Source: Flavobacteriaceae bacterium (GTDB taxonomy: Bacteria > Bacteroidota > Bacteroidia > Flavobacteriales > Flavobacteriaceae). From it: a stretch of 33,905 nt of DNA. Within the stretch, counting starts at the first letter, position 1, and each line of letters starts with the position of its first letter. The notes below the pieces were generated by a model. It was not told the DNA's origin. It worked only from the letters and a program-made list of their open reading frames with translations, and made no database searches. The DNA is taken from NCBI GenBank assembly GCA_023260435.1, contig JALQVG010000095.1, forward strand, positions 1 through 33,905. The letters run 5' to 3'. The position numbers were made by a program, and so were the translations under genes. Shown piece by piece: positions 1 through 8,487 of this stretch.

Positions 1-82
1 TCCCGTGAAAAACCTGTACTTGCACAGGCTGTTGACGCAACAGGCACGACAGAAAATTGTATTTTAGCGTTTTGTTGCCTAC
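1..82. other. Left-edge non-coding stretch upstream of surE
   Basis: No gene can be supported here; the flanking gene to the left lies outside the window. A TATTTTAG at 60-67, 15 nt before the surE start, resembles the Bacteroidetes -7 box (TAnnTTTG). A TTG at 32-34 lies 25 nt further upstream, a little too far for a good promoter. Confidence 0.3.
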
Positions 83-859
83 ATGGAAAAAAGACCTTTG
101 ATTTTAGTGACCAACGATGATGGTATCACCGCACCTGGCATCAGGTGTTTGGTGCGCACCATGACTGCGATTGGCGATGTAGTCGTAGTAGCCCCTGACA
201 GTCCACAATCTGGAAAAGGGCATGCCATCACCATCGACAACACCTTGTATGCGCAACTATTTAAAGGAGCTCCTGAAGACGGAGCGCTTGTCGAATACAG
301 TTGTAGCGGAACACCTGCTGACTGTGTCAAACTAGCCCTACACGAATTGATGGACCGCAAACCAGATTTGGTGGTCAGTGGGATTAACCACGGTTCCAAT
401 TCCTCCATCAATGTCATCTATTCAGGCACGATGAGCGCCGCTATAGAAGCCGGATTAGAGGGTATTCCCGCCATTGGATTTAGCTTATGCGACTTCAGCT
501 GGGATGCAGACTTCACCTCGGCAGCGCACTATGCCGGTGTTTTGGCCCAAGAAGCGTTAAATCAAGGCATCCCAAATGGTGTAGTGCTCAACGTGAATAT
601 ACCGCGCACCCATGAACTAAAAGGAGTCCGGATCTGTCGTCAGGCTAGAGCAAACTGGAAAGAAAAGTTTGACAAGCGAAAAAGCCCAATGGGTAAAGAA
701 TACTATTGGCTGACCGGAGTTTTTGACCTACAAGACTCAGGTTCGGACACTGATGAGTGGGCCCTGGCAGAAGGATATGTTTCGGTGGTTCCCGTTCATT
801 TTGACCTCACGGCGCATCATGCCATGGCGGCACTTACCCAATGGAAACTCAACGGATGA
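83..859 (+). CDS. surE: 5'/3'-nucleotidase SurE
   Basis: SurE is a metal-dependent nucleoside monophosphate phosphatase of the cytoplasm, linked to nucleotide turnover under stress. The 258 residues match the family length. The N-terminus carries the diagnostic VTNDDGITAPG stretch, with metal-binding Asp12 and Asp13. The PQSGKGHA loop holds Ser43, and SGINHGSN (residues 99-106) holds the metal-binding Asn102. The SGTPADCV segment at 75-82 is also typical. The ATG at 83 places the first beta strand where the family has it. The stop overlaps the lpxB start in an ATGA, so the two are translationally coupled. The surE-lpxB pairing recurs in Flavobacteria as far as I recall. All expected ligands are present, so an active enzyme is expected. 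Confidence 0.95.
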   Translation: MEKRPLILVTNDDGITAPGIRCLVRTMTAIGDVVVVAPDSPQSGKGHAITIDNTLYAQLFKGAPEDGALVEYSCSGTPADCVKLALHELMDRKPDLVVSGINHGSNSSINVIYSGTMSAAIEAGLEGIPAIGFSLCDFSWDADFTSAAHYAGVLAQEALNQGIPNGVVLNVNIPRTHELKGVRICRQARANWKEKFDKRKSPMGKEYYWLTGVFDLQDSGSDTDEWALAEGYVSVVPVHFDLTAHHAMAALTQWKLNG

Positions 860-1971
860 AGTTTTTTTTAATTTGTGGCGAGGCCTCTGGTGATCTTCAC
901 GGTGCTAACCTGATAAAGGCCATCAAGCAGCTCAGGCCTGAAGCTCAATTCACCGGTATTGGCGGAGATCAAATGCGCGCAGAGGGCATGCAGCTGATCA
1001 AGCATTACAACACATTTGCCGTAATGGGGCTGGTAGATGTTCTGAAAAAACTACCCTTGATTTGGCGTACCCTCCGAGAAACTAAAAAGAACATTGAGCG
1101 GGAAAAGCCCGATGGAATTATTCTCATTGACTTTTCGGGCTTTAATCTTAAAATTGCCCAGTGGGCCCGCCAAATGGGCATTTGCGTTCACTACTACATC
1201 GCCCCACAGGTATGGGCTTCCAGATCACAACGAGTAGAAAAAATTAAGGCTTACGTGGATCACGTCTATGCCATATTGCCTTTTGAAACAGAATTCTACC
1301 GAAGATATGGCATGGAGGTTACCTATGTAGGCCATCCCCTATTGGATGCGCTTACCGCCAAAGAAATTAGCCCTAAAGAGGTGTTTTTAACCACCCATCA
1401 ACTCGATCAAACTCCCATCATCGCTTTATTGCCCGGAAGTAGAAAACAGGAAATTAAAGCGATCTTACCGATAATGCTGGAAACAGCTCAGCGATTTCCC
1501 GAGTACCAATGGGTCATCGCCCAAGCGCCAGGTGTTGAGGATTCGTTTTACGACAGTTTTATCAGGCAAATACCACAGATTAAGCGCTGCAAGAACGATA
1601 CCTATGCACTGCTCAATTACACCCACCTCGCTTTGGTGACCAGCGGCACGGCCACCCTAGAGACCGCGTTGATGCAAGTGCCTCAAATTGTTTGTTATAA
1701 AACCCAATGGCTGACCTACCAAATCGCTAAACGGGTGGTGCGCTTGTCTTATATTTCACTGGTCAACATCATTTCCAATCGATTGGTGGTTCCAGAGTGT
1801 ATCCAAGAGGGACTTACCGTTTCGGCACTCACCCAACACGTGCAGCATTTAATCAAAGGTCCCGCGCGCACAGCACAACTTGACGCCTATGGTTCGCTGT
1901 ACGCTCAACTGGGCGGACCGGGTGCTAGTCGAAAAGCGGCAGCGGCTATTTTAAAAAACAACGACCTTTAA
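856..1971 (+). CDS. lpxB: Lipid-A-disaccharide synthase LpxB
   Basis: LpxB (glycosyltransferase family 19) joins UDP-2,3-diacylglucosamine and lipid X to form the lipid A disaccharide at the inner face of the cytoplasmic membrane. The start at 856 is preferred over the in-frame ATG at 841 because homologues begin MK-x-F-L-I-C-GEASGDLHGA. It also gives an ATGA overlap with surE. Residues 8-17 are GEASGDLHGA. IDFSGFN at 91-97 contains Asp92, equivalent to the catalytic Asp of the E. coli enzyme. VGHPLLD (158-164), LLPGSRKQEI (191-200) and a later SGTATLE segment are family signatures of the UDP-sugar site. At 371 residues it is slightly shorter than E. coli LpxB but complete. Its presence says the cell makes lipid A, consistent with the LptC-like gene at 13140-13748. 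Confidence 0.95.
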   Translation: MKFFLICGEASGDLHGANLIKAIKQLRPEAQFTGIGGDQMRAEGMQLIKHYNTFAVMGLVDVLKKLPLIWRTLRETKKNIEREKPDGIILIDFSGFNLKIAQWARQMGICVHYYIAPQVWASRSQRVEKIKAYVDHVYAILPFETEFYRRYGMEVTYVGHPLLDALTAKEISPKEVFLTTHQLDQTPIIALLPGSRKQEIKAILPIMLETAQRFPEYQWVIAQAPGVEDSFYDSFIRQIPQIKRCKNDTYALLNYTHLALVTSGTATLETALMQVPQIVCYKTQWLTYQIAKRVVRLSYISLVNIISNRLVVPECIQEGLTVSALTQHVQHLIKGPARTAQLDAYGSLYAQLGGPGASRKAAAAILKNNDL

Positions 1972-2011
1972 TTTCCCCTAGCCCCCATAAACAGCGCGAC
2001 AAATTCAGGTC

Positions 2012-3445
2012 ATGCGCCCTCGTTTTATTTTGCCCGAATTGGTCCTGAGCTGGCTCATGGGCAGTTTGTTGTTTTTTGTCTTAGAGCCCACAGGCTCCCG
2101 AATACCCATACTGGAAATAGGTATTGCACTCATCGCTCTATGGTGGTTAAAACCCACGGTGGGACCAGCTGGAATATGGCAAATAATCGCCCCACTCCTA
2201 TTGCTAATGGCAATGGCCAGTTGGGGCGCGGTGCGTATGCACCGCGCCCTAAGCAGCGCATTATCCCCCCCTGAAACACCTCGGGTAACGCAGTCGTGGG
2301 TAGCGATAGAGCAGCTTGAAAGCCAACACGCATGGGGGAAAAATTACCGGGCCCGTGTATTAAAAAGCCCTCAATTTCCCCAGGGAGGTCAGGTGCTACT
2401 CGCTATACCGATGGATCAGCGAAAAGATATCTGGGCACCTAACACAAAACTGTATGTATCCGCCTGGGCCCAAACTAACACCCAGCGCTTTTGGCGGCTT
2501 AAAGGGTACAAATCGCGTTGGCGTGTTCATGAATTATGCTGGGATGATCAGCCGTCAGCTCAGGCGGCATTGAATTCATGGACCACCAGATGGGTTGAAA
2601 GAGTAGGTCAACAAGTAGGCCCTCACTGGCCAGAACACATAAAAGCGCTATACCGTGCATTGGTCTGGGGGAGAAAACAAGGTATTCATCCTCAGGTTCG
2701 GCAACGCTTTTCCCAGGCGGGGGTCAGCCACCTACTCGCTATGTCTGGGCTTCATATGGGGTTGGCTTATCAATGGCTTTGGTGGGTAAGTTTTGTTTTT
2801 TGGGGGGTGTCCAAAAAAACGAGGGTAGTGCTTGCGCTTGGTGGATTATGGACCTACGCATGGATCTGTGGCTTAGGACCTTCAGTGCTTCGAGCCGCAG
2901 GAATGATCAGCTTGTGGATCCTTTCCAGACACAGTCAAAGACCTGGAGCCTCTCGACAATTCTTTTGGATAGCGCTCTGGGGCAGTTTGATTTGGCAACC
3001 TTTATTTGTCTTTCAAGTGGGGTTTCAGATGAGTTACTGCGCGGTAGCTGCACTGATTTGGGTGTACCCTTATTGGAACAAGTGGTGGAACAAAAGATGG
3101 GAGAATGCCGCCAAAAAACAAACAAATCACGCGGTTTTGTATCGTGGAATAATCGGTCTGAGCAAGCCCATCATTCAGTTAATGGGAATCAGCTTGGTGG
3201 CCCAACTCGGCGTACTTCCGCTCAGCCTGTATTACTTTGACACCTTCCCACTCCACTTTTTACTGGCCAACCTTATGCTGGTTCCTTTTATGGGCCTGAT
3301 TATCGGATTCGGCTTGTTCATGGGGTTATTGCCCGCTGAAACCTGGTGGGCTATTCCCTATGGGGGCCTTTTGGAAGGATTATGGGCGGTTGTTGACTAC
3401 CTGGGTGCCCAAGAGCAGTGGGTACTTCACTTGGGTAGTTCCTAA
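2012..3445 (+). CDS. ComEC/Rec2-type competence membrane protein, short form
   Basis: ComEC forms the inner-membrane channel that passes single-stranded DNA during natural transformation. Residues 1-80 hold two or three hydrophobic segments. Residues about 95-180 form the soluble DUF4131/OB-like region. From 237 the Competence domain begins with GVSHLLAMSGLHMGL, followed by LGPSVLRAAGM (288-298), FQVGFQMSYCAVAAL (334-348) and the LGVLPLSLYYFDTFPLHF block near 399-416. The protein stops at 477. From memory, flavobacterial relatives run to roughly 650-700 residues, with more membrane helices and a C-terminal soluble part. Here the stop is followed immediately by a hairpin terminator, with no leftover coding sequence. 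It may be a minimal channel or a degraded gene. It lies 40 nt after lpxB and is probably cotranscribed with it. Confidence 0.85.
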   Translation: MRPRFILPELVLSWLMGSLLFFVLEPTGSRIPILEIGIALIALWWLKPTVGPAGIWQIIAPLLLLMAMASWGAVRMHRALSSALSPPETPRVTQSWVAIEQLESQHAWGKNYRARVLKSPQFPQGGQVLLAIPMDQRKDIWAPNTKLYVSAWAQTNTQRFWRLKGYKSRWRVHELCWDDQPSAQAALNSWTTRWVERVGQQVGPHWPEHIKALYRALVWGRKQGIHPQVRQRFSQAGVSHLLAMSGLHMGLAYQWLWWVSFVFWGVSKKTRVVLALGGLWTYAWICGLGPSVLRAAGMISLWILSRHSQRPGASRQFFWIALWGSLIWQPLFVFQVGFQMSYCAVAALIWVYPYWNKWWNKRWENAAKKQTNHAVLYRGIIGLSKPIIQLMGISLVAQLGVLPLSLYYFDTFPLHFLLANLMLVPFMGLIIGFGLFMGLLPAETWWAIPYGGLLEGLWAVVDYLGAQEQWVLHLGSS

Positions 3446-3447
3446 AT

Positions 3448-3484
3448 AAAGCGCCCCCCAAAACCGTGTTTTGGAGGGCGCTTT
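3448..3484. terminator. Bidirectional hairpin terminator between comEC and the peptide transporter
   Basis: Arms 3448-3463 and 3469-3484 form a 16-bp stem with one C-A mismatch and a 5-nt loop. The core is GC-rich and the outer ends are A and T runs, so it can terminate transcription from both converging genes. Confidence 0.85.
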
Positions 3485-3495
3485 AAAGTGGTTAA

Positions 3496-4848
3496 TTACA
3501 TAGCTATTTCACCATCTTCTGCTCCGTGTGAGAGTCTCTTTAAGGGCTTTAGCATCGCGATAACCAAAAGTCCAATGGCACTCCAAACAATGGCTATACC
3601 TAAGAAAATCTCAAATTCACCCAAGCTTTGCGACAACTCTCCAATTTTACCTGCTACTTTATTGCCCAAACCGGTGGCCGCCCAATACAATCCCATGATG
3701 ATCGAGGCGTATTTTAAAGGAGCTAGTTTAGTGATGTACGACAATGAAACTGGGGAGGCACATAACTCACCTACCGTGTGGAACAAGAAGGCCAAAATCA
3801 CCCAATACATAGCGGAAGAGCCCTCTTGGGCATATTGTGCCGAAGCAGCGGCCATAAAGCCAAACCCTAACGCCATAATCACCAAGCCCAAAGCAATTTT
3901 AAATATGGAAGACGCCTCCTTCCCTTTCTTTTTCCAACGCACCCAAAACGCACCTACAGCGGTAGCTAAGGTGATGATAAAGAATGAGTTGACCGACTGG
4001 AACACAGAGGCGGGAATCTCAAACAGTCCAAAGAAGTTTCGGTCGGTTTTTTGTGAAGCATAAAGATTCATCAATCCACCCGCTTGTTCAAAAGCTGCCC
4101 AAAACAAAATGATCAACAAAAAGGAAATCAATAACACCTTGACGCGGTCTTTTTCAATTTTGGTCAATGGGCGCTCGAGCAAAACACGGTCTGCCTCGTT
4201 CTTAACGCTCATTTTATTACCTACGTGTACCAGGTACTTTTGTCCCCAAAAGTATACACCTTGACCCAAAAGCATACCGAGGGCGGCTAGACCAAATCCG
4301 TAATGCCAATTGTATTTTTCACCGATATACCCACAGAGGATAGGGGCCAAAAAGCCTCCGATATTGATCCCCATATAGAAAATGTAAAATCCGATATCCC
4401 GTCGTTCGTCTTTGGGTTTGTACAGCCCCCCAACCATGGAGGAAATATTGGGCTTAAGCCCACCCACACCTAGGATGATAAATAAACAGCCGATGTAGAA
4501 GGCGATTTCAGAATTAAACGCGAGGACACCGTGACCTATGCACAATAGGGCTCCACCCAACATAACGGTTTTGCGCTGACCCAACAGGCGATCAGCCACC
4601 CATCCGCCGGGAACAGAGGCCAAATAAACCAACATGGTATAAGTGCCGTACAAGGCCAATGCCTCTTCGTTGGTCCACCCAAACCCCGCATTGGATGAAG
4701 TGGTTTCGGCTACCAAAAAAAGGACAAAAAGCGCGCGCATTCCATAATAGGAAAACCGCTCCCACATCTCGGTAAAAAACAAAATGTAGAGCCCGGCTGG
4801 GTGGCCAAATAATTGACGTTCGTGAACGGGTATTGCAGTGGTTGACAT
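3496..4848 (-). CDS. POT/PTR2-family proton-coupled di- and tripeptide transporter
   Basis: A cytoplasmic-membrane symporter that imports di- and tripeptides with protons. The first helix carries the ExxERF signature (EMWERFSYYG, residues 27-36), with Glu27, Glu30 and Arg31 for proton coupling and Tyr34 and Tyr35 for peptide binding. The second family signature appears as FYIFYMGINIGGFLAPILCG. GGLKPNISSMVGGLY, on a loop before it, is also typical. At 450 residues it is shorter than many POT members (about 480-560), which points to 12 helices without the two extra helices some bacterial members carry. It lies 53 nt downstream of the dipeptidyl peptidase on the same strand, so the exported enzyme would make the substrates and this protein would import them. 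Confidence 0.92.
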   Translation of the reverse strand: MSTTAIPVHERQLFGHPAGLYILFFTEMWERFSYYGMRALFVLFLVAETTSSNAGFGWTNEEALALYGTYTMLVYLASVPGGWVADRLLGQRKTVMLGGALLCIGHGVLAFNSEIAFYIGCLFIILGVGGLKPNISSMVGGLYKPKDERRDIGFYIFYMGINIGGFLAPILCGYIGEKYNWHYGFGLAALGMLLGQGVYFWGQKYLVHVGNKMSVKNEADRVLLERPLTKIEKDRVKVLLISFLLIILFWAAFEQAGGLMNLYASQKTDRNFFGLFEIPASVFQSVNSFFIITLATAVGAFWVRWKKKGKEASSIFKIALGLVIMALGFGFMAAASAQYAQEGSSAMYWVILAFLFHTVGELCASPVSLSYITKLAPLKYASIIMGLYWAATGLGNKVAGKIGELSQSLGEFEIFLGIAIVWSAIGLLVIAMLKPLKRLSHGAEDGEIAM

Positions 4849-4901
4849 GATTGGTCGGTTTAGTTTATACGTGAATATCGATCAAAAAATAGATCCTTGG
4901 A

Positions 4902-7121
4902 TTAGAGTTTATCCAGCAAGAACTGGGTCATTTTTTCGTAGAGGTGTTCTCTGGTTTTTCCCCCGTAAATCCCGTGGTTTTTATCGGGGTATATGGCCCA
5001 ATCAAACGGCTTGTTGGCCTGGACCAAGGCTTCGATTAAACGCATACTGTTTTGGACGTGGACATTGTCATCCGCAGTACCGTGAACCAACAAAAGATTA
5101 CCTTTTAGCAGGTGTGCAAAATTCATCGGCGCGTTTTGGTCATAGCCCTCTGGATTCTCTTGAGGGGTGCGCATAAATCGCTCGGTATATACAGAATCGT
5201 AAAAACGCCAATTGGTTACAGGGGCTACGGAAATAGCCGTTTCAAAAACATCGGCCCCTTTTAGGATGCAGTTAACAGCCATATCGCCCCCAAAACTCCA
5301 ACCCCAAATACCCGTGCGATCAGGATCGATAAAGGGCAACTCGGAAAGTTTGCGTCCGGCTTCAATTTGATCCTCCGTCTCCAAATGCACCAAGGTTAAA
5401 TACGTAGACTTTTTAAAATCTCGGCCTCTAAACCCAGTACCGCGTCCATCGACACAAGCGATCACGTATCCCTTTTCTGCCAACATATGGTACCAATAGT
5501 CGTTGCCACCCATCCAGCTATCGCTGACGGATTGAGATCCTGGACCGCTGTATTGGAACATCAAAAGCGGATATTTTTTGTTGGGATCAAAGTCTTTAGG
5601 TTTAATCATCCAAAGATTGAGGTCATTGCCGTGAACAGATAGGGTGCCAAATGTTTTTTGACCTAAGGTATACCCAGAGAGCTGCTCCAAAAGTGGACTG
5701 TTATCCACTATAGTGCGCAGCTGCAAGGCACCTGAGGTACCTGACTCTTTGCTCGAGGCTGGAGTGTGGGTGCGGTGTAATGTATAGCTCGGTGGGGATT
5801 GGGCACTTGAATGATTATTGATAAAATAAGTGTAGTCGGCACTGAACACCGCATTGTTGGTACCTGATCGAGGACTCAAACGCCTCATGCCTTTTCCGTT
5901 GATCCCGATGGCATAGACATCGCGCTGAATGGAACTTTGCGTGGTAGACTGGAAAAATATTTGTTTGGTTTTGGCGTCGAACCCGTAGTAACTGGTTACT
6001 TCCCAAGGACCTTGAGTGATCTGACGCTGCATTTTTCCGTTGGCCCCATACAGGTATAAGTGGTTATAACCGCTGGCTTCGCTGCTCCAAATGTATCGGT
6101 CATCCTCCAAAAAGGTTAAGTCAAAAGTTACATCGACATAGGCGGCGTCTTTTTCGGTGTGCAAAACACTCAGGCTTCCGGTAGTGTAGTCGTAATTGTG
6201 GAGGGTCAATTCATTTTGGTGTCTGTTTAAGGTCTGCAAACTCAACCAATTAGGATTGTTGCGCCATTGTAAGCGGGGAATGTACTCCGCCGAAACGGGT
6301 ACTTGTTGAACCGATTGATCCCCTAACTGATAGACGTGGACCGAAACCACCGCATTGGCCTCACCCGCTTTTGGGTACTTAAACACCTGTTGGGTTGGAT
6401 AAAGGGCTGATCCATAAATATCCATGGAAAACTCTGGAACGGCTCGCTCATCAAAGCGGATCCAGGCCAAAGCAGTTCCATTGGAATTCCAATCGAAGGC
6501 GCGCACAAAACTAAATTCTTCCTCATACACCCAATCTGTAATGCCGTTGATGATCGCATTTTTCTCGCCGTCTTGGGTGATTTGGTGGTGTACCCCAGTG
6601 ATTAAATCGACATAGTACAGGTTGTTTTGGTACCCATAGGCCACTTTGCTTCCATCAGGGGAAAATGTGGGCTCCTGGATTTTGTGATTCGTGAGCTGCA
6701 CCAGCGATCGAGTAGTAAAATCGTAGACGTAATAAATACCCAAACGAGAACGGCGATAAATAGGCTCTATCTGTGTGTGAAGCAACACTTTAGATTCGTC
6801 AGGGCTGAATGTATAACTGCTAAACACGCCTACCTCAGGAACATCTTGGGTGCTTAATAGCGTACCTACCTTGGAAAGCGTAGCGTAGTCAAAAAGATCA
6901 ATAGACTGGGTTTTTGTCGCCCGATCCATCTGAAGTACCGTATATTCGGTTCCGTTGTTGCGGGAGCGCAAAGCATCCATGCCTTGGGTTCTAAAAGTCC
7001 CGTTATAGATTTCTTCAATGGTGATGGATTTTGTCTGGGCGAGAAGTTCGGGGACGTTAGCGATAAACAAACAGGCCAATGCGCCCAATGCCCAACCCCG
7101 AAGGGTATTGATGTAATTCAT
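4902..7121 (-). CDS. Dipeptidyl peptidase IV, secreted serine protease (family S9B)
   Basis: Cleaves N-terminal dipeptides, preferably after Pro or Ala. Residues 1-29 form a Sec signal peptide ending near LLAQ, so it acts in the periplasm or outside. A beta-propeller fills about residues 40-480. It includes the WVYEEEF loop, whose Glu201-Glu202 pair anchors the substrate amino group as in human DPP IV. The C-terminal alpha/beta hydrolase domain has nucleophile Ser609 in GWSFGG, Asp684 in TADDNVH and His716 in KNHGI. The Asp-His spacing of 32 equals that of the human enzyme. At 739 residues it is full length. It is the first gene of a pair with the downstream POT peptide importer. It diverges from the HMG-CoA reductase gene, with TATTTTTA about 20 nt before its start as a weak -7 candidate. 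Confidence 0.95.
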   Translation of the reverse strand: MNYINTLRGWALGALACLFIANVPELLAQTKSITIEEIYNGTFRTQGMDALRSRNNGTEYTVLQMDRATKTQSIDLFDYATLSKVGTLLSTQDVPEVGVFSSYTFSPDESKVLLHTQIEPIYRRSRLGIYYVYDFTTRSLVQLTNHKIQEPTFSPDGSKVAYGYQNNLYYVDLITGVHHQITQDGEKNAIINGITDWVYEEEFSFVRAFDWNSNGTALAWIRFDERAVPEFSMDIYGSALYPTQQVFKYPKAGEANAVVSVHVYQLGDQSVQQVPVSAEYIPRLQWRNNPNWLSLQTLNRHQNELTLHNYDYTTGSLSVLHTEKDAAYVDVTFDLTFLEDDRYIWSSEASGYNHLYLYGANGKMQRQITQGPWEVTSYYGFDAKTKQIFFQSTTQSSIQRDVYAIGINGKGMRRLSPRSGTNNAVFSADYTYFINNHSSAQSPPSYTLHRTHTPASSKESGTSGALQLRTIVDNSPLLEQLSGYTLGQKTFGTLSVHGNDLNLWMIKPKDFDPNKKYPLLMFQYSGPGSQSVSDSWMGGNDYWYHMLAEKGYVIACVDGRGTGFRGRDFKKSTYLTLVHLETEDQIEAGRKLSELPFIDPDRTGIWGWSFGGDMAVNCILKGADVFETAISVAPVTNWRFYDSVYTERFMRTPQENPEGYDQNAPMNFAHLLKGNLLLVHGTADDNVHVQNSMRLIEALVQANKPFDWAIYPDKNHGIYGGKTREHLYEKMTQFLLDKL

Positions 7122-7170
7122 CTCAATTTTTTTTAGGTTCCTAAAAATAACATAAAAATGGACATTGGCT

Positions 7171-7178
7171 TATCTTTG
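7171..7178 (+). promoter_or_regulatory. Bacteroidetes -7 box TATCTTTG before the HMG-CoA reductase gene
   Basis: TATCTTTG is an exact match to TAnnTTTG. It lies 15 nt before the ATG at 7194 and downstream of the in-frame ATG at 7158. No clear TTTG box is seen at the usual distance upstream. If real, it excludes 7158 as the start codon. Confidence 0.55.
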
Positions 7179-7193
7179 GGACAAAATAAGCAC

Positions 7194-8486
7194 ATGGCCT
7201 CATCGGTAGACGGATTTTCCAAATGGACTAAATCAGAAAAAATAAAGTGGGTGGTCGACACCTACGCGTCCGATCCCCAGGCGGTAACCTCCTTATTGGA
7301 GGCGTACTGGCACCCAGATCCCCAGACGCAACAGTTACACGATGAGTTTATTGAGAATACCCTCACCAATTTTTACCTGCCTTTTGGCGTAGCACCCAAC
7401 TTTCTCATCGACGGGGTATCCTATACACTACCTATGGTGATCGAGGAGAGCTCGGTAGTGGCCGCCGCGAGTAAATCAGCCAAATACTGGGCCTCCCGAG
7501 GTGGTTTTCACACCCGGATCATGGGTACCGACAAGATCGGCCAAGTACACTTTACGCGCTCCGGGAGCCCGAAGGAAACCCAACAATTTTTTGATCGGAT
7601 CAAGCCGCTTTTACTGCAAAGCGTAGCCCCTTTAGTGGCCAATATGGAGAAACGCGGAGGCGGCATTCGCTCCATAGCCTTGGTGGATAAAACACAGGAT
7701 TTGCCTGATTATTACCAGCTATTTGTGCGCTTTGGCACCGCTGATGCTATGGGCGCCAACTTTATCAATTCCTGCTTGGAGCAGCTCGCTCAAACCTTAA
7801 AAGCAGAGGACCCTTCCCTCACCGTGGTGATGAGTATTCTCTCAAACTACGTACCAGATTGCACGGTGCGCTCTGAGGTATCCTGTCCCGTCGAAGATTT
7901 AGGGGGTGTTGAGGGAATGAGTGCGGAAGCATTTGCCGAAAAAATCAAACAAGCCGTCGACATAGCTCGGGTGGAACCATATCGAGCAGTGACGCACAAC
8001 AAGGGCATCATGAACGGGATTGACGCTGTTGTGCTGGCTACGGGCAATGATTTTAGGGCCATAGAGGCCGGTGTACACGCCTACGCAGCCAAAGATGGTC
8101 GATACACCTCACTGACACACTGCAGTATTGAAGACGGAGTTTTTAAATTCTGGATCGAGGTGCCCCTGTCGTTAGGTACCGTGGGCGGATTGACGCAGTT
8201 GCACCCTCTGGTCAAATGGTCCTTAGAAATGCTGGGCACACCCTCAGCGCAACAACTGATGGGTATTGTCGCTGCGGCTGGATTGGCCCAAAACTGGGCG
8301 GCCGTACAATCCTTAGTTACTACAGGGATTCAAAAAGGGCACATGAAAATGCACCTGTTGAACATCCTAAACCAACTGGGCGCTGACCAACAGGAAAAAG
8401 CAGCTATGGTCGAGTATTTTAAAACCCATACCGTTCAGTACCAAGGCGTCGTTCAGGCGCTTGAAGATTATCGCAAAAAACAATAA
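7194..8486 (+). CDS. mvaA: Hydroxymethylglutaryl-CoA reductase, class II
   Basis: Interconverts HMG-CoA and mevalonate with NAD(P)H, in the committed step of the mevalonate route to isoprenoids. It is class II by sequence. Numbered from 7194 (430 residues), the catalytic Glu lies in MVIEESSVVAA (Glu84 or 85). The cofactor segment is DAMGANFINS (184-193). The catalytic Lys270 is in THNKGIMNG, Asp286 in ATGNDFRAIEAG, and the flap His is in KGHMKMH (His383 or His387). GTVGGLTQLHPLVKWSLEMLG-type sequence (328-348) is also diagnostic. The ATG at 7194 is preferred over 7158 because a consensus -7 box lies between them and homologues begin close to this point. Annotators often call this class degradative, but in Flavobacteria a biosynthetic role is likely. 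Its stop is one nt from the next start. Confidence 0.93.
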   Translation: MASSVDGFSKWTKSEKIKWVVDTYASDPQAVTSLLEAYWHPDPQTQQLHDEFIENTLTNFYLPFGVAPNFLIDGVSYTLPMVIEESSVVAAASKSAKYWASRGGFHTRIMGTDKIGQVHFTRSGSPKETQQFFDRIKPLLLQSVAPLVANMEKRGGGIRSIALVDKTQDLPDYYQLFVRFGTADAMGANFINSCLEQLAQTLKAEDPSLTVVMSILSNYVPDCTVRSEVSCPVEDLGGVEGMSAEAFAEKIKQAVDIARVEPYRAVTHNKGIMNGIDAVVLATGNDFRAIEAGVHAYAAKDGRYTSLTHCSIEDGVFKFWIEVPLSLGTVGGLTQLHPLVKWSLEMLGTPSAQQLMGIVAAAGLAQNWAAVQSLVTTGIQKGHMKMHLLNILNQLGADQQEKAAMVEYFKTHTVQYQGVVQALEDYRKKQ

Positions 8487-8487
8487 C

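Noticed and set aside
2773-3240. A second open frame in the plus strand within comEC, first taken for a frameshift
   Set aside because: The comEC frame runs through this region with all Competence motifs intact, so no frameshift is needed.
3488-4063. A long open frame on the plus strand opposite the POT transporter
   Set aside because: It is antisense to a fully supported transporter gene, has no recognisable domain and an odd amino-acid mix, and has no promoter. It is a codon-bias shadow.
8461-8487. TTG start for the GHMP kinase inside mvaA
   Set aside because: The ATG at 8488 gives the normal GHMP N-terminus and a one-nt spacing to mvaA; the TTG adds nine residues of no known use.
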